64,000 nt of DNA from Sutcliffiella deserti (GTDB taxonomy: Bacteria; Bacillota; Bacilli; Bacillales; Bacillaceae_I), in assembly GCF_020037475.1 (NCBI RefSeq), contig NZ_JAIQDB010000001.1, positions 248,001 to 312,000 of the forward strand. The letters run 5' to 3'. The first letter of the stretch is position 1; the number at the start of each line of letters is the position of its first letter. A model generated the notes under the pieces. That model saw only the letters and a program-made list of their open reading frames with translations. It was not told the DNA's origin and ran no database searches. The position numbers and the translations under genes were made by a program. Positions 26,533 through 38,600 of the stretch are shown here, piece after piece.

Positions 26533-26594
26533 AAGATGCACCCCTTTCTTCTTGGCTCTATCTGCAACATGCAAGATAAACTAAATTGCTATTT

Positions 26595-26624
26595 AAAAAG
26601 GATAGACACTTCTGCCTATCCTTC
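26595..26624 (-). terminator. intrinsic terminator after rbfA
   Basis: AGGATAG and CTATCCT pair around GCAGAAGTGT on the minus strand, followed by TTTTT. It separates rbfA from truB, though read-through to truB, ribF and rpsO is plausible. Confidence 0.88.
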
Positions 26625-26628
26625 TTTA

Positions 26629-26988
26629 CTACTCTTGATCTTCAGAGTCTTTTTTATTAAGTTCATGGATTAGGTCTTCGATTCGATTACCATAATCAAT
26701 GGATTTATCAATTTCAAAGAAAAGTTCCGGAGTTTTTCTTAAACGAATTCTTCGTCCAATTTCACTACGGATAAATCCTTTTGCTTTAGCTAAGCCAATT
26801 AATGTATCCTGCCGCTGGTCATTATCTCCCAATACAGATATATATACCTTGGCTTGTTGAAGGTCCCCGGTAACTTCCACATCTGTAACAGTTACAAAAC
26901 CTACACGAGGATCCTTAATCTTTCGACCAATAATATCAGAAAGCTCTTTTTTCATTTGCTCCCCAACACGGTTTGATCTGAGTGTCAT
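26629..26988 (-). CDS. rbfA: Ribosome-binding factor A
   Basis: A 119-residue KH-fold 30S maturation factor ([40 protein letters not shown]). The ATG at 26988 has AAAGGGGTG upstream; an earlier in-frame ATG lies inside ylxP and is not preferred. The conserved [16 protein letters not shown] tail is present. It is 13 bases behind ylxP, in the nusA-infB operon, as in other Firmicutes. Confidence 0.96.
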   Translation of the reverse strand: MTLRSNRVGEQMKKELSDIIGRKIKDPRVGFVTVTDVEVTGDLQQAKVYISVLGDNDQRQDTLIGLAKAKGFIRSEIGRRIRLRKTPELFFEIDKSIDYGNRIEDLIHELNKKDSEDQE

Positions 26989-27001
26989 ATTTTTCACCCC
27001 T

Positions 27002-27280
27002 TTAAAGCCAATCAAGCGAAGTTTCTGCTCGTTCTATTTCAGGAAAAGAATCTAGGAATTCGAGCACTTTCTGTAATTCCTTTTCTGTAATAGCTTTTGA
27101 AGAAGAAACGGAAACAATACCAAGTTTCGTCCGTTGCCATACATCCTGATGATCAATCTCTGAAACGGAAATATTAAAGCGTTGCTTAAGCCTGCTAATA
27201 ATTCGTTGTAAAACGGCTCTTTTTTCCTTCAAAGATTGAGCATCATAGATTATACAGTCACATTCGATATACCCGATCAT
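27002..27280 (-). CDS. ylxP: YlxP, DUF503 protein
   Basis: A 92-residue ferredoxin-like-fold protein of the DUF503 family, beginning [20 protein letters not shown]. The [21 protein letters not shown] segment is the family hallmark. The start overlaps the infB stop by four bases, so translation is coupled. Function is not established, though its position among translation factors suggests ribosome or RNA work. Confidence 0.9.
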   Translation of the reverse strand: MIGYIECDCIIYDAQSLKEKRAVLQRIISRLKQRFNISVSEIDHQDVWQRTKLGIVSVSSSKAITEKELQKVLEFLDSFPEIERAETSLDWL

Positions 27281-29409
27281 TTTCTTTCGATTTCTTGCAT
27301 TACATATGCTTCGATGATGTCGCCTTCTTTAATGTCATTGAAGTTCTTAATTGTTACGCCACACTCATAGTTTGTCGCAACTTCTTTTACGTCATCCTTA
27401 AATCGTTTTAATGTGTCTAATTCGCCCTCGAAAATAACAATGCCATCGCGAATTAAACGTATGCTTGAATCACGAGTAACTTTACCTTCAGTTACATAGG
27501 CTCCAGCTATTGTACCAACTTTAGAAACTTTGAAAGTTTGGCGGACTTCCACTTGACCGATCACTTTTTCTTCAAACTCTGGGTCAAGCATCCCTTTCAT
27601 CGCTGCTTCAATTTCCTCAATTGCTTTATAAATAATACGGTGTAGACGAATGTCCACTTTCTCTGCATCAGCAGTACGCTTTGCTCCACCATCTGGTCGA
27701 ACATTAAAACCAATAACGATGGCATTAGAAGCAGAAGCTAAAATGATATCAGATTCAGTGATTGCTCCAACACCCGTATGAATAATCTTAACTTTTGCAC
27801 CTTCTACTTCGATTTTTTGAAGTGATGCAGCCATTGCTTCCACAGACCCTTGAACGTCTGCTTTTACGATTAAATTAATTTCTTTCATCTCGCCTTGTTT
27901 GATTTGCTCAAATAAATCATCCAAGGTTACACGAGTTTTTTCACTTCTTTGTTCCTGAAGCTGTTTTTGTGCACGAGCCTCCCCAACATTACGAGCTGTT
28001 TTCTCATCAGAGAATACCATAAAGTTGTCTCCGGCTTGTGGCACGTCACTGAGGCCAGTAATTTCTATAGGAGTGGATGGCTTAGCTTCCTTCACACGAC
28101 GTCCTATATCGCTTACCATTGCACGCACACGGCCAAATGTGTTTCCAACTACAATTGGATCTCCTACTCTTAGTGTCCCTTTTTGTACTAAAAGGGTAGC
28201 TACAGATCCTCTACCTTTATCAAGCTGTGCTTCAATCACGGTACCGGATGCAGCACGTTTAGGGTTGGCTTTATATTCTTCCACTTCCGCAACAAGAAGA
28301 ATCATTTCAAGAAGTGTATCAATTCCTTCTCCTTTAAGTGCAGAAAGGTGAACAAAAATAGTGTCCCCGCCCCAAGCTTCCGATACAAGCCCGTGTTCAG
28401 TTAATTCTTGCATCACACGGTCAGGATTGGCACCTTCTTTGTCCATTTTGTTGACCGCTACTATGATAGGAACATCCGCAGCTTTTGCATGGTTAATTGC
28501 TTCCACTGTTTGAGGCATTACTCCATCATCTGCAGCTACTACAAGAATGGTGATGTCTGTTACCTGAGCTCCACGTGAACGCATCGTTGTAAATGCAGCA
28601 TGCCCAGGAGTATCAAGGAATGTAATTTTCTTGCCTTTTTCTACTTCCACTTGGTATGCGCCAATATGTTGAGTAATTCCCCCTGCTTCTCCTGCCGTTA
28701 CTTTAGTGTTACGGATAGAATCCAGAAGGGTTGTTTTACCGTGGTCAACGTGCCCCATTATTGTTACAACTGGAGGACGCTCTTCAAGAACTTCTTCTTG
28801 ATCTTCTGTGTCATAACCTTCAAAGTCAGTTACTTCAAAGATAATTTCCTCTTCTACTTCCACACTATATTCTCCAGCAATTAGCTCAATGGAATCTTTA
28901 TCAAGGTCTTGGTTGATAGTAGCCATAACACCTAACATAAAGAGCTTTTTAATAATCTCAGATGGCTCTTTGTTCAGCTTTTTTGCTAACTCTCCAACTG
29001 TAAGGGAACCTGTGAAAGTGATTTTCGAAGGTGTTTCTTTTTTCTTCACGGGTGGTGTTGGTGCTGATTGTGGACCGCGGTTTTGATTTGTTTTTTGTTG
29101 TTTCTTCTTGCCTTTAGAGAAATTATTCGCATTGTTGTTATTGTTATTAAAAGGCTTTTTGTTTCTATTTGCTTGAGATGCACCTTGATTATTTGCAGGC
29201 TTCTTTGCAGTACTGTTAGCACCTTGTGGAGCTGCTTGTTTTTTTGGTGCTTCTTTTGAACTGGAGCCGTTTAATTTTTGAATTGTGTCTTCATCTAATG
29301 TCGCCATATGGTTTGATACCTCAATATTCATTTCTTTTAGTTTTGTAATGACATCTTTACTTGATACGTTCTTTTGTTTAGCGTATTCGTACACGCGTAA
29401 TTTCGTCAT
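27277..29409 (-). CDS. infB: Translation initiation factor IF-2
   Basis: A 710-residue GTPase bringing fMet-tRNA to the 30S subunit. The N-terminal IF2N domain ([18 protein letters not shown]) is followed by a low-complexity linker rich in Asn, Gln and Lys (about residues 50-125), a second IF2N domain, then the G domain with GHVDHGKTT near residue 218, DTPGHAAF and NKMD. Domains II, III and the C-terminal fMet-tRNA-binding part are complete. Shorter forms from internal starts are known in Bacillus but were not checked. The gene follows ylxQ by 17 bases. Confidence 0.97.
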   Translation of the reverse strand: MTKLRVYEYAKQKNVSSKDVITKLKEMNIEVSNHMATLDEDTIQKLNGSSSKEAPKKQAAPQGANSTAKKPANNQGASQANRNKKPFNNNNNNANNFSKGKKKQQKTNQNRGPQSAPTPPVKKKETPSKITFTGSLTVGELAKKLNKEPSEIIKKLFMLGVMATINQDLDKDSIELIAGEYSVEVEEEIIFEVTDFEGYDTEDQEEVLEERPPVVTIMGHVDHGKTTLLDSIRNTKVTAGEAGGITQHIGAYQVEVEKGKKITFLDTPGHAAFTTMRSRGAQVTDITILVVAADDGVMPQTVEAINHAKAADVPIIVAVNKMDKEGANPDRVMQELTEHGLVSEAWGGDTIFVHLSALKGEGIDTLLEMILLVAEVEEYKANPKRAASGTVIEAQLDKGRGSVATLLVQKGTLRVGDPIVVGNTFGRVRAMVSDIGRRVKEAKPSTPIEITGLSDVPQAGDNFMVFSDEKTARNVGEARAQKQLQEQRSEKTRVTLDDLFEQIKQGEMKEINLIVKADVQGSVEAMAASLQKIEVEGAKVKIIHTGVGAITESDIILASASNAIVIGFNVRPDGGAKRTADAEKVDIRLHRIIYKAIEEIEAAMKGMLDPEFEEKVIGQVEVRQTFKVSKVGTIAGAYVTEGKVTRDSSIRLIRDGIVIFEGELDTLKRFKDDVKEVATNYECGVTIKNFNDIKEGDIIEAYVMQEIERK

Positions 29410-29426
29410 ACATTCACCCCCAAAGA

Positions 29427-29726
29427 TTAATCGAGCAACGTAAGAAGTTTTTTGGCAAAGCCATCATCTAATATTGCAATGGAAACTCTCGCATCTTTGC
29501 CAATTGCCCGACCTAACTCAAACCGATCTGCCACTGTTCTGATCGGTACTTCATAGTAAGTACATTTATCATTTAATTTTTTTAACGTATTAACAGATGC
29601 ATCACCTGCAACAAGTACTAGCTTCGCATTTCCAGCTCTTACTTCCTTGACTACAAGTTCTTCTCCTGTTATTGTCTTTCTCGCTCTTGTTGCGAGACCT
29701 AATAGAGATAGCCATTGATTATTCAT
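29427..29726 (-). CDS. ylxQ: YlxQ, L7Ae-family RNA-binding protein
   Basis: A 99-residue L7Ae/L30e-fold protein ([30 protein letters not shown]). Relatives bind K-turn RNA. It overlaps the 3' end of ylxR by 8 bases and precedes infB by 17, within the nusA operon. It is likely to bind a K-turn in rRNA or in RNase P RNA, by homology. Confidence 0.9.
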   Translation of the reverse strand: MNNQWLSLLGLATRARKTITGEELVVKEVRAGNAKLVLVAGDASVNTLKKLNDKCTYYEVPIRTVADRFELGRAIGKDARVSIAILDDGFAKKLLTLLD

Positions 29727-30006
29727 GATTCGAATCTTTCTCCGTTTCTACCAGTTGAATCAATTCATCATACAATGAATCATCAATCGCTACATCTAAA
29801 TGTCGGGATAGTATATTTTTCTTCTTCGCAAGAAGGATGCTATCTTTGTTTCTTGCTAAATATGCCCCTCGTCCAGACTTTTTCCCCGTCAAGTCAATGG
29901 AGACTTCGCCTTCTTTTGATCGAACAATGCGAATTAGTTCTTTCTTTGGTCTCAATTCTTGACTAGCAACGCACTTGCGCATAGGGATTTTTTTGCGACT
30001 GTTCAC
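29719..30006 (-). CDS. rnpM: YlxR (RnpM), RNase P-associated RNA-binding protein
   Basis: A 95-residue basic protein of the YlxR/DUF448 family, with NSRKKIPMRKCVASQELRPKK at the start and GRGAYLARNKDSI in the middle. The start is a GTG at 30006, 7 bases after AGAGGTG. YlxR in B. subtilis has been described as a modulator of RNase P. It follows nusA by 17 bases. Confidence 0.9.
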   Translation of the reverse strand: MNSRKKIPMRKCVASQELRPKKELIRIVRSKEGEVSIDLTGKKSGRGAYLARNKDSILLAKKKNILSRHLDVAIDDSLYDELIQLVETEKDSNHE

Positions 30007-30023
30007 CTGGCAACACCTCTTTT

Positions 30024-31145
30024 TTATTCTTCTGTATTGTCTTCCTCAAAGAAATCATCCATCTCTTCTTCATCACTTTTTGATAAGGTAAGGCTTGGGT
30101 AGATTCCTAGTTCTTCTGCCTCTGACTCGCTTTTGATATCGATCTTCCAGCCAGATAACTTTGCTGCCAGTCGTGCATTTTGACCTCTTTTACCAATTGC
30201 TAGTGAAAGCTGGTAATCTGGAACGATGACCGTTGTGGCTTTGTCCTCTTCATTTACTTGAACTTCAAGCACTTTGGAGGGGCTAAGCGCATTAGCAACA
30301 AATTCAACTGGATCTTTTGACCAACGCACAATATCAATTTTTTCACCCTTCAGTTCATTGACAATTGCCTGTACCCTTTGCCCTTTTGGTCCAACACATG
30401 CACCAACCGGATCCACTTCAGGGTTATCACTAAAAACTGAAATTTTGGAGCGATCCCCCGCTTCTCGTGCAACTGATTTAATTTCAACAGTGCCATCATA
30501 AATCTCCGGCACTTCCAATTCGAATAGTCTTTTAAGTAATCCTGGGTGAGATCGAGACACAAAGATTTGAGGTCCCTTTGTTGTTTTTTCTACCTTAGTT
30601 AGGAATACTTTTATTCTATCATGAGGTTTGTAATGTTCATTAGGCATTTGCTCATTAACCGGTAAAAGAGCTTCAATCTTTCCTAAGCTCACGTAAATAA
30701 ACTTAGCATCTAATCGTTGCACAATCCCTGTCATGATATCTTCTTCACGTTCAATATATTCGGAGTAGATCACTCCACGCTCTGCTTCTCTCACTCGTTG
30801 TGTAACTACTTGCTTTGCAGTCTGTGCGGCTATCCGACCAAAGTCTTTTGGTGTTACTTCAATTTCTAATACATCATTTTCTTGGTAATTTGGATTAATG
30901 CCCTTTGCTTCTTCAACAGAAATTTCCAGTCTGGAATCAAACACTTCTGTAACAACATCTTTTCTGGCGAATACACGCATTGTTCCTGATTCTAGATTTA
31001 GATCAACTCGTACATTTTGCGCTTGATTAAAATTTCGTTTGTAAGCAGATATCAGTGCAGCCTCAATCGCCTCAACTATTACATCTTTGCTAATGCCTTT
31101 TTCCTTTTCCATAAGGGTAAGGGCATCAAATAACTCGCTGCTCAT
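30024..31145 (-). CDS. nusA: Transcription termination/antitermination protein NusA
   Basis: A 373-residue NusA of Gram-positive type: N-terminal RNA polymerase-binding domain (residues 1-125), S1 domain (about 130-200, IMTGIVQRLDAKFIYVSLG), then two KH domains (DPVGACVGPKGQRVQAIV near 245 and LAIGKRGQNARLA near 310). It lacks the C-terminal acidic repeats of the E. coli form and ends in a short acidic tail, as in B. subtilis. Ribosome site GGGGGAC precedes the ATG. It controls pausing and intrinsic termination. Confidence 0.97.
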   Translation of the reverse strand: MSSELFDALTLMEKEKGISKDVIVEAIEAALISAYKRNFNQAQNVRVDLNLESGTMRVFARKDVVTEVFDSRLEISVEEAKGINPNYQENDVLEIEVTPKDFGRIAAQTAKQVVTQRVREAERGVIYSEYIEREEDIMTGIVQRLDAKFIYVSLGKIEALLPVNEQMPNEHYKPHDRIKVFLTKVEKTTKGPQIFVSRSHPGLLKRLFELEVPEIYDGTVEIKSVAREAGDRSKISVFSDNPEVDPVGACVGPKGQRVQAIVNELKGEKIDIVRWSKDPVEFVANALSPSKVLEVQVNEEDKATTVIVPDYQLSLAIGKRGQNARLAAKLSGWKIDIKSESEAEELGIYPSLTLSKSDEEEMDDFFEEDNTEE

Positions 31146-31221
31146 ATAACTTTGTCCCCCTTAACATACCTACGCATTCATTTTAGACACATATGATTGG
31201 TCTTATAGGTAGTTGAACCTT

Positions 31222-31692
31222 TTAAAATTTTACTGCCAATCGAGCCTTGGCGACTTTTGAATATGGAATTTCAAATTCTTTTTTACGTGTTTTAATTGTA
31301 ATGGAGATTTTAAGTGTCTCGCCATCAAAACTCAGAAGATCACCTTCGAACATTTTCAAACCATCTATCGGCTCATATGTTTTAATATGCACATATTTTC
31401 CAACAGATTTCTCTAAGTCTTCCTTTTTCTTCAACGGACGTTCTGCACCAGGCGAAGATACCTCAAGAAAGTAATTATGTGGAATAGGATCCATTTCATC
31501 CAACTGTTCACTTAATTTTTCGCTGACTGTACCACAGTCTTCAATATCAATACCGCCATCTTTATCCACATAAACACGTAAAAACCAAGATGAACCTTCT
31601 TTTACATACTCAATATCCACTAACTCAACATTCATTTCCTCCACGATAGGTAGCATCATTTGTTCTACCGTATCAATAACATTTTTGCTCAT
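31222..31692 (-). CDS. rimP: Ribosome maturation factor RimP
   Basis: A 156-residue 30S assembly factor (YlxS). The [25 protein letters not shown] and [16 protein letters not shown] regions match the family (here [15 protein letters not shown]). The ATG at 31692 follows GAAGGAGG. It starts the nusA-infB operon, with three hairpins in the 300-base gap above it. Confidence 0.95.
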   Translation of the reverse strand: MSKNVIDTVEQMMLPIVEEMNVELVDIEYVKEGSSWFLRVYVDKDGGIDIEDCGTVSEKLSEQLDEMDPIPHNYFLEVSSPGAERPLKKKEDLEKSVGKYVHIKTYEPIDGLKMFEGDLLSFDGETLKISITIKTRKKEFEIPYSKVAKARLAVKF

Positions 31693-31744
31693 CTTTTTCC
31701 TCCTTCGCTATAGCGAGAAACGATGTATTTAAAATCTGAACAAA

Positions 31745-31767
31745 AGACCCTGCCAATTAGCAGGGAA
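31745..31767 (-). terminator. third hairpin between polC and rimP
   Basis: CCCTGC and GCAGGG pair around TAATTG on the minus strand, followed by TCTTTTGTTC. It lies only 53 bases upstream of the rimP start, so it could also act as a leader attenuator. Confidence 0.55.
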
Positions 31768-31793
31768 TCATAAACAAGCAAGCTTATGTACAA

Positions 31794-31818
31794 CAAAAAG
31801 TTGCCGTCTAACGGCAAA
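31794..31818 (-). terminator. second hairpin between polC and rimP
   Basis: TTGCCGT and ACGGCAA pair around TAG on the minus strand, followed by CTTTTTGTTG. Good intrinsic terminator shape. Confidence 0.75.
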
Positions 31819-31850
31819 AGAATGGACGCTAGAAAAATGAGAATACAATA

Positions 31851-31878
31851 CGAAAGAGTGGGTTTCCCCACTCTTTTC
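31851..31878 (-). terminator. first hairpin between polC and rimP
   Basis: AAAGAGTGGG and CCCACTCTTT pair around GAAA on the minus strand; the T tail is short (TTTCG). The stem is a strong 10 pairs, located about 110 bases after the polC stop. Confidence 0.75.
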
Positions 31879-31990
31879 TGATTACATGTATATAGCATTT
31901 CCAATGTAAATATATCATATTCCTACATTTTATGCAAATCTTTCAAGCAATTACGCGTTTAGAGACTCGCCATTGCCAGCATTGTACATC

Positions 31991-34900
31991 CTAGAATAAT
32001 GAAAGCTGGTTTTGGTCTGGTAGTCCTTCGAGACAACCATGCTTGTCGAGGTATTCCATAATGGTTTTTGAAACACGGCCACGCTGCTGTAAATCTTCTT
32101 TAGAAAGATATTCTCCACCTGCTCTAGAATTAACAATGTTAATAGCTGCATTTGTTCCAAGTCCAGGAATGGAGTTGAATGGTGGAATAAGGGAATCACC
32201 TTCTATAATAAATTCAGAAGCATGAGATTTATATAAGTCTACCTTTTTAAAAGAGAAACCGCGCTCGCTCATTTCCAATGACAATTCCAATACAGTTAAT
32301 AAAGATTTTTCTTTTGGTGTGGCATCTAAGCCTTTTGCATTTATTTCTTCTACTATCTTACGAATGGAGGCTGACCCTTTAACCATGCAATCTAGGTCAA
32401 AATCGTCTGCTCGTACCGTAAAATAAGCTGCATAGTACATTAAAGGAAAGTGGACTTTAAAGTAGGCTATACGAACTGCCATTAAAACATAAGCTGCTGC
32501 ATGGGCTTTTGGAAACATATACTTGATTTTTAAACAAGAATCTATATACCATTCTGGCACATCGTTCTTTACCATTTCTTGTTTAAATTCATCAGTTAAG
32601 CCCTTCCCTTTACGGACAGATTCCATAATTTTAAATGCCATGGAAGGATCTAAACCTTTATAGATAAGATAAACCATAATGTCATCACGGCACCCTATTA
32701 CTTCACTGAGTGAACAAGTTTTATTATGAATAAGTTCTTGTGCATTTCCTAACCATACATCGGTACCATGCGACAAACCTGATATTTGAACCAATTCGGA
32801 AAAAGTGGATGGTTTAGTATCCTCTAACATCTGACGAACAAATCTTGTACCAAACTCCGGAATTCCAAGTGTACCTGTTTTACACATTATTTGATCTTCT
32901 GTAACACCAAGTGATTCTGTCCCACTGAATATCTTCATAACATATGGATCGTCGGTTGGAATTGTTTTCGGGTCTATTCCACTTAGATCCTGAAGCATCC
33001 TGATTACGGTAGGATCATCATGTCCTAATATATCAAGCTTCAAAAGGTTGTCATGTATAGAGTGAAAATCAAAATGTGTGGTTTTCCACTCTGAGCCTGT
33101 ATCATCCGCTGGGTACTGTATTGGTGAGAAATCATAAATATCCATGTAATCCGGAACAACTATAATTCCACCTGGATGCTGACCAGTTGATCTCCTCACA
33201 CCTGTACATCCGGAAGAAAGCCGATCTATTTCAGCACCACGAAGAATCAAGTTACGATCATTTGCATACCCCTTTACATAGCCGTAAGCAGTCTTATCAG
33301 CTACTGTACCAATGGTTCCAGCACGGAAAACATAATCTTCTCCAAATAATACTTTTGTATAGTTATGCGCTCTTGGTTGATATTCACCAGAAAAATTCAA
33401 ATCTATATCAGGAACCTTGTCACCCTTAAAACCTAAGAAAGTTTCAAAGGGAATATCATGACCATCTTTAGTGAAAGATTCTCCACAATGAGGACAGTCT
33501 TTATCAGGTAAATCAAAACCTGAGCCTACCGAACCATCGTCAAAGAATTCCGATGTTTGACAAGACGGACAAACATAATGTGGTGGTAGGGGATTTACCT
33601 CTGTAATTTCTGTCATTGTTGCTACAAAAGAGGATCCTACCGATCCACGTGATCCTACAAGATAGCCATCATCTAGTGATTTTTTAACAAGCTTTTGAGA
33701 AATTAAATAGATTACAGCAAATCCGTGACCGATAATACTTTTTAGTTCTTTTTCTATTCTTTTTTCCACAAGTTCTGGCAAATCATCTCCGTAGATACTA
33801 CGAGCACGAGAATAACTCATTTCTCTAATTTCTTCATCAGCACCCTCAATTTTCGGGGTATAGAGATCATCTTTAATCGGTTTGATCTCATTAATCATGC
33901 CTGCTATTTTTTGAGTATTAGTCACAACAATTTCTTTTGCTTTTTCTTCGCCTAGGAATGAAAAAGCAGCAAGCATTTCGTCCGTTGTCTTAAAATGCAC
34001 ATCAGGAAGTTCATGACGATTAAGTGGATTTGCACCCGATTGTGAGCGAACAAGAATTTCGCGATGGATTTTATCTTCTTTCTTTAAATAGTGGACATTC
34101 CCTGTAGCTACAACAGGTTTTTCCAGTTTTTCTCCTAGCTTGACAATGTTAGTTAAAATTTCCTGTAGTGATTTTTCATCTTTAATTAATTCTAATTCTA
34201 AAAGATGATTATAATTACTCGGAGGCTGTACCTCAATATAATCGTAAAACTCTGCAATATTCTCCACTTCATCTGGAGACTTTTGCATCATACCTTCAAA
34301 TACTTCCCCTTTATCACAGGCGGTTCCAATTAATAAACCTTCTCTCAGCTTTTGAAGCTGTGACCTTGGTATCCGAGGAACACGGTAAAAATAGTTCATA
34401 TGTGAGATCGACACGATTTTAAATAAATTTTTCAAGCCTATATCATTAACAGCAAGCAAGGTAATATGTGATGGTCTTGCTCTTTTATATGCATCCGATT
34501 TACCAGTATTCTCATTTAATTCATCATGACGTGTTATTCCTCGTTCAAGTGCATCTTTTAACATTTTCATTAATAAATAACCTGTTGCTTCGGCATCATA
34601 AATCGCTCTGTGATGCTGGGTAAGTTCAATGTCGAACTTTTTACAAAGAGTATTTAATCGATGATTCTTTAAGTCTGGAAATAACAGGCGTCCTAATTCC
34701 AATGTATCAATAACTGGATTTTTTGCTTTCCCAAGCCCTATTCTCTGTAAACCAATGTTCAAGAAACCCATATCAAAGCTAGCATTGTGAGCAACAAGAA
34801 TATCATCATCTATCCATTGATGAAAATCTTTTAAAACATCCCCTACTTCTGGTGCATCTTGAACCATATCATCAGTTATTCCTGTAAGGTTTATGGTTGT

Positions 34901-36304
34901 CGCAGATAAGGGGTGATGCGGATTAGAGAACGATTCAAAGCGGTCAATAATTTCCCCGTCTTTTATTTTTACTGCTGCAAGTTCAATAATCGTGTCGTAC
35001 ATTGCAGATAAACCTGTTGTCTCAACATCAAAAACAACATAGGTAGCTTCTGCTAGATTGCGGTGAATAGGATTATAAGCAATGGGTACACCATCATCTA
35101 CAAGGTTCGCTTCTAGTCCATATAATATTTTTACGCCATTTTTTTGTCCGGCAGCATAAGCATCAGGATAAGCCTGTGCTACTGCATGGTCTGTTATAGC
35201 AATTGCTTCATGCCCCCACTTTTTGGCTTGTCCAACAAGTGAAGTAATAGAGCTTACTGCATCCATCGTACTCATTGGGGAGTGTAAATGAAGCTCGACT
35301 CTTTTTTCCCCTTCCGGCGCGGTATCTCTTATTTCTTTTCCGGCAAATTCATTTATATCATTTGCCATCATAACGAGATCTCGAACAAAGGTATCATTCT
35401 GAATACTGCCTCGAACCTTTAACCACATACCTTTTTTAACTGCTTGTAATAAAGGTACATCCTCTTTGTCTCTGGAGAACATTTTTACTAGAATGGAATT
35501 GGTATAATCAGTAATTTTAAATGTTAACAAAGTTCTTCCACTTCTAAGTTCTTTTGTTTCTGCATCAAAAACATAACCCTGTACGGCTACTCGTCTTTCT
35601 TCATCCACTATCTCTGCTAAAGTCTTAATCTCTGCATCATCTTTGATGTTATATCCTATCATTACTGGGCCACTTACAGAACTACTTTCAGCAGTATCCT
35701 TTTTTTGCATTTCAGTAAGAGCAGCTAAAGCTTTTTGATCGTCCTCTATTTGTTTTTGTTCTACAAATTTCTGATAATCTTCTTCAGAATGAGATAAACT
35801 TGTATCTAATACAAAAGTAGGAAAACCAAAACCTTCATACATGGAGCAAATAACAGAATTTAATTTCTTCTTAACAGCGATGGCCTCTGCTTCATTTCTT
35901 GCTGTAAGAATAAGCTTATTTCCTTTTAGAGTTGGCACCTGTCCTTTTAAGAGCATAAGTAAAGGCGGAGAATATCCCTCCAATTCTTTTAAACATATCG
36001 GCCAATAGTCTTGTATATATGTTCCTTCATAAGAATTCTCATTAACGCTAATATGAAAAGAAACACTTGCTATATGTGAGAAGCTTTTTGTCAGCTTTGC
36101 ATAAAATATTTCATAGATGGATGCTGGAAGAATATTCTGGAAAACAAAATGAAAATGCCATTTTTTTTGTGCTTTTTCTACTGTTAATTTCTCGATTCCC
36201 GCCTCAGCAAAATAAGGAAATATTTCATCGCTAGTTAGACCTAGCTGTTGAAGGAGAAGTCGAAAACGATCTTTCTTTTCTTGGGACAACGGATCTAGCA
36301 ACAT
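31991..36304 (-). CDS. polC: DNA polymerase III alpha subunit, PolC type
   Basis: A 1437-residue replicative polymerase of the Gram-positive PolC type; length equals that of B. subtilis. An OB domain (about 235-325), split PHP domain ([11 protein letters not shown] near 335), and the inserted 3'-5' exonuclease ([27 protein letters not shown]) come before the polymerase. A zinc-binding stretch [10 protein letters not shown]...CPHCGES lies near residue 910. The catalytic palm has [11 protein letters not shown] (about 965). ATG at 36304, AAAGGAG upstream. It follows proS, from which a hairpin separates it. Confidence 0.97.
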   Translation of the reverse strand: MLLDPLSQEKKDRFRLLLQQLGLTSDEIFPYFAEAGIEKLTVEKAQKKWHFHFVFQNILPASIYEIFYAKLTKSFSHIASVSFHISVNENSYEGTYIQDYWPICLKELEGYSPPLLMLLKGQVPTLKGNKLILTARNEAEAIAVKKKLNSVICSMYEGFGFPTFVLDTSLSHSEEDYQKFVEQKQIEDDQKALAALTEMQKKDTAESSSVSGPVMIGYNIKDDAEIKTLAEIVDEERRVAVQGYVFDAETKELRSGRTLLTFKITDYTNSILVKMFSRDKEDVPLLQAVKKGMWLKVRGSIQNDTFVRDLVMMANDINEFAGKEIRDTAPEGEKRVELHLHSPMSTMDAVSSITSLVGQAKKWGHEAIAITDHAVAQAYPDAYAAGQKNGVKILYGLEANLVDDGVPIAYNPIHRNLAEATYVVFDVETTGLSAMYDTIIELAAVKIKDGEIIDRFESFSNPHHPLSATTINLTGITDDMVQDAPEVGDVLKDFHQWIDDDILVAHNASFDMGFLNIGLQRIGLGKAKNPVIDTLELGRLLFPDLKNHRLNTLCKKFDIELTQHHRAIYDAEATGYLLMKMLKDALERGITRHDELNENTGKSDAYKRARPSHITLLAVNDIGLKNLFKIVSISHMNYFYRVPRIPRSQLQKLREGLLIGTACDKGEVFEGMMQKSPDEVENIAEFYDYIEVQPPSNYNHLLELELIKDEKSLQEILTNIVKLGEKLEKPVVATGNVHYLKKEDKIHREILVRSQSGANPLNRHELPDVHFKTTDEMLAAFSFLGEEKAKEIVVTNTQKIAGMINEIKPIKDDLYTPKIEGADEEIREMSYSRARSIYGDDLPELVEKRIEKELKSIIGHGFAVIYLISQKLVKKSLDDGYLVGSRGSVGSSFVATMTEITEVNPLPPHYVCPSCQTSEFFDDGSVGSGFDLPDKDCPHCGESFTKDGHDIPFETFLGFKGDKVPDIDLNFSGEYQPRAHNYTKVLFGEDYVFRAGTIGTVADKTAYGYVKGYANDRNLILRGAEIDRLSSGCTGVRRSTGQHPGGIIVVPDYMDIYDFSPIQYPADDTGSEWKTTHFDFHSIHDNLLKLDILGHDDPTVIRMLQDLSGIDPKTIPTDDPYVMKIFSGTESLGVTEDQIMCKTGTLGIPEFGTRFVRQMLEDTKPSTFSELVQISGLSHGTDVWLGNAQELIHNKTCSLSEVIGCRDDIMVYLIYKGLDPSMAFKIMESVRKGKGLTDEFKQEMVKNDVPEWYIDSCLKIKYMFPKAHAAAYVLMAVRIAYFKVHFPLMYYAAYFTVRADDFDLDCMVKGSASIRKIVEEINAKGLDATPKEKSLLTVLELSLEMSERGFSFKKVDLYKSHASEFIIEGDSLIPPFNSIPGLGTNAAINIVNSRAGGEYLSKEDLQQRGRVSKTIMEYLDKHGCLEGLPDQNQLSLF

Positions 36305-36376
36305 TCAGACTCCTTTCCACATACATATTCGGCCACAATATCCGTTGATTATACGTATGCAACATCAACAATGGAT

Positions 36377-36430
36377 AAAAAAAGCCTCATAATTGAAGGT
36401 ACCTCCTATTTTGATTAGGGGTACCTTCGT
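36377..36430 (-). terminator. probable terminator after proS
   Basis: GAAGGTACC and GGTACCTTC pair on the minus strand (36395-36428), extended by CTA/TAG; the seven-T run comes 11 bases later, so it is not a perfect intrinsic terminator. Confidence 0.6.
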
Positions 36431-36445
36431 GTATTTATATATCTC

Positions 36446-38149
36446 TTATTGTACTATATTTCGACGTAATGTTTGTATTAATTGTTCCACAGAGATTTCT
36501 TCCATATCTCCTGTTTTTCTCCATTTAAGTTCTACCACATTTTCTTCTGCTTTTTTGCCAACCGTGATGCGAACAGGCAAGCCAATTAAATCAGAATCTG
36601 CGAATTTAACGCCTGGTCTTTCTTGACGGTCATCATACAGTACTGAAAAGCCTGCATCCTTCAGTTCACCGTACAGTTTTTCGGCCAATCCTGCTTGTAC
36701 ATCGTTCTTTGCATTTACAGGAATAACGTGTACCTGATAAGGTGTCACAGCATCAGGCCATACAATTCCATTATCATCATGGAACTGCTCAACAATTGCT
36801 GCCATTACACGGGAGACCCCAATTCCATAACAACCCATAATCATATGCTGAGCTCTTCCATTTTCATCAAGGTAGGTAGCACCCATTGCTTCACTATATC
36901 GTTTGCCAAGCTTGAATATATGCCCAACTTCTATACCTTTTGCAAATTGGATGACTCCCTCCCCGTCTGGAGACATGTCTCCCTCTTTAATAAATCGCAA
37001 ATCGCAATACTGGCTGATGTTGAAATCTCTAGAAGGATTAACATTTTTATAGTGAAAACCTTCCTCATTTGCACCGGCCACACCGTTAACAATATACTCA
37101 ACGGCTGCATCAGCTACTATCTCCACGGATGTTGGTAAGTTAATTGGACCAAGGGATCCTATCGGGCATCCCAATTGCTCTTTCACTTCTTGTGGTGACG
37201 CAAGATCGACTACGGATGCTTGGTATAAATTTTTAATCTTAATATCGTTTATCTCATGATCTCCGCGAACTAACACTACCACAAATTTGTCGTCTACTTT
37301 AAACCCTAGAGTTTTTATGCAATCAGAACTTGAAACATCTAGAAAATCTGCTACTTCTTCAATTGTTTTTTGATTAGGGGTAGCTATTTTTTCTAAGTCT
37401 TTGATTTGTTCTGTTTTTCGCTCGTAGTTAGCCATTACCGGCGCCATCTCTACATTGGCAGCAAAACCAGATTTTGTTGAGTAAGCAACTGTATCTTCCC
37501 CAATTTCAGAAAGAACCATAAATTCATGTGTATCTTTTCCTCCCATAGCACCTGAGTCGGCTATAACTGCCCTGAAATCCAATCCTAATCTAGTAAATAT
37601 ATTAGAATAAGCTGTGAACATGATGTTATACACTTCATCAAGACTTTCTTGGGAGGCATGAAAGGAGTAAGCGTCTTTCATCAGGAACTCTCTTCCACGT
37701 AAGAGACCGAACCTTGGGCGTTTTTCGTCGCGAAACTTTGTTTGAATTTGGTAAAGTGTCAGAGGTAGTTTTTTATAAGATTTGATTTCATCACGTACGA
37801 TTGTCGTAATGACCTCTTCGTGCGTCGCCCCTAAGGCAAACTCCCTATTATGACGATCCTTTAGGCGCATTAATTCGGGACCGTAAGAATACCAGCGACC
37901 AGATTCTTGCCATAGCTCTGCTGCTTGCATTGCTGGCATCAATAGTTCTGCAGCTCCGGCATTATCCATTTCTTCCCGGACGATATCCTCCACTTTTTTT
38001 AGTACTTTTTTTCCTAAAGGAAGAAAACTATAAATACCACTTGTATTCTGGCGTATATAACCTGCTCTAATTAATAGCTGATGACTTTTCACCTCTGCAT
38101 CTGCCGGGACTTCTCTAAGAGTAGGAATAAGCGTCATACTTTGTTTCAT
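36446..38149 (-). CDS. proS: Prolyl-tRNA synthetase
   Basis: A 567-residue class II synthetase of the bacterial type. Motif 2 region [21 protein letters not shown] lies near residue 140-160, an editing (INS) domain fills about 225-405, and the anticodon-binding domain follows at the C terminus ([11 protein letters not shown] to KVGKKAEE-like region). I use the ATG at 38149 ([19 protein letters not shown]), 6 bases after ACGAGGTG; the frame open further upstream is not preferred. No T-box leader was seen upstream. Confidence 0.97.
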   Translation of the reverse strand: MKQSMTLIPTLREVPADAEVKSHQLLIRAGYIRQNTSGIYSFLPLGKKVLKKVEDIVREEMDNAGAAELLMPAMQAAELWQESGRWYSYGPELMRLKDRHNREFALGATHEEVITTIVRDEIKSYKKLPLTLYQIQTKFRDEKRPRFGLLRGREFLMKDAYSFHASQESLDEVYNIMFTAYSNIFTRLGLDFRAVIADSGAMGGKDTHEFMVLSEIGEDTVAYSTKSGFAANVEMAPVMANYERKTEQIKDLEKIATPNQKTIEEVADFLDVSSSDCIKTLGFKVDDKFVVVLVRGDHEINDIKIKNLYQASVVDLASPQEVKEQLGCPIGSLGPINLPTSVEIVADAAVEYIVNGVAGANEEGFHYKNVNPSRDFNISQYCDLRFIKEGDMSPDGEGVIQFAKGIEVGHIFKLGKRYSEAMGATYLDENGRAQHMIMGCYGIGVSRVMAAIVEQFHDDNGIVWPDAVTPYQVHVIPVNAKNDVQAGLAEKLYGELKDAGFSVLYDDRQERPGVKFADSDLIGLPVRITVGKKAEENVVELKWRKTGDMEEISVEQLIQTLRRNIVQ

Positions 38150-38400
38150 AATGGGCACCTCGTAACCTATTTTTTTTGGCTGTTTTCGCATTGATTGTTG
38201 CTTTTATGTAATTGGCACAACCCGTTATAATCGCGGCCGATTTTTTACGGACTTATAGCAAGAACCTTTAAGAAAAGAGTCTTATTTCTTCACTGCCTGG
38301 TCTAATAGAGATTTTTCCCCATAAGAGCTCTCTATTAAAGCAAAGAGAACTTGCATCAAAGTACATGATCCAAGTTGACTCTTTACCATTTAAATTACAA
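38150..38400. other. gap between proS and repeat, no gene seen
   Basis: Holds a copy of a short repeat at 38236-38271 (reverse orientation to one at 2238-2272) and a 9-pair hairpin TAATAGAGA/TCTCTATTA at 38303-38337 without a T tail. No T-box core (AGGGTGGNACCGCG) was found. Confidence 0.5.
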
Positions 38401-38410
38401 ACAACTTTTA

Positions 38411-38585
38411 CAAAGCCTGTGTTAAACGCCGCTATTGATTTTCGCAAAAGGCTACGCGTTCCACGGGGCGGTGCTGGAGCCTCCTCGGCTGTGCCTGCGG
38501 GGTCTCCAGCCTACCGCTATCATCCCGTTGGAGTCTCCGCCTTTTGCTCCAATCATCACTGGAATAGCATTAATATCAACGCACA
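38411..38585 (+). repeat. full copy of the GC-rich structured repeat downstream of rasP
   Basis: Edges TTAAACGCCGCTATTG and CCAATCATCACTGG. Outer stem GCAAAAGGC (38444-38452) with GCCTTTTGC (38539-38547); middle stem GCGGTGCTGGAG (38468-38479) with CTCCAGCCTACCGC (38504-38517); tip CCTCCTCGGC...GCCTGCGGGGTCT. It starts 16 bases beyond the rasP stop codon. Confidence 0.92.
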
Positions 38586-38600
38586 ACTTTAACAGAGACT

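Noticed and set aside
31689..31904. 71-codon minus-strand frame between polC and rimP
   Set aside because: It runs through two terminator-like hairpins, has no ribosome site, and overlaps the rimP start.
38150..38600. T-box leader for proS
   Set aside because: No AGGGTGGNACCGCG-like core on the minus strand; the area between rasP and proS is repeat plus AT-rich sequence.
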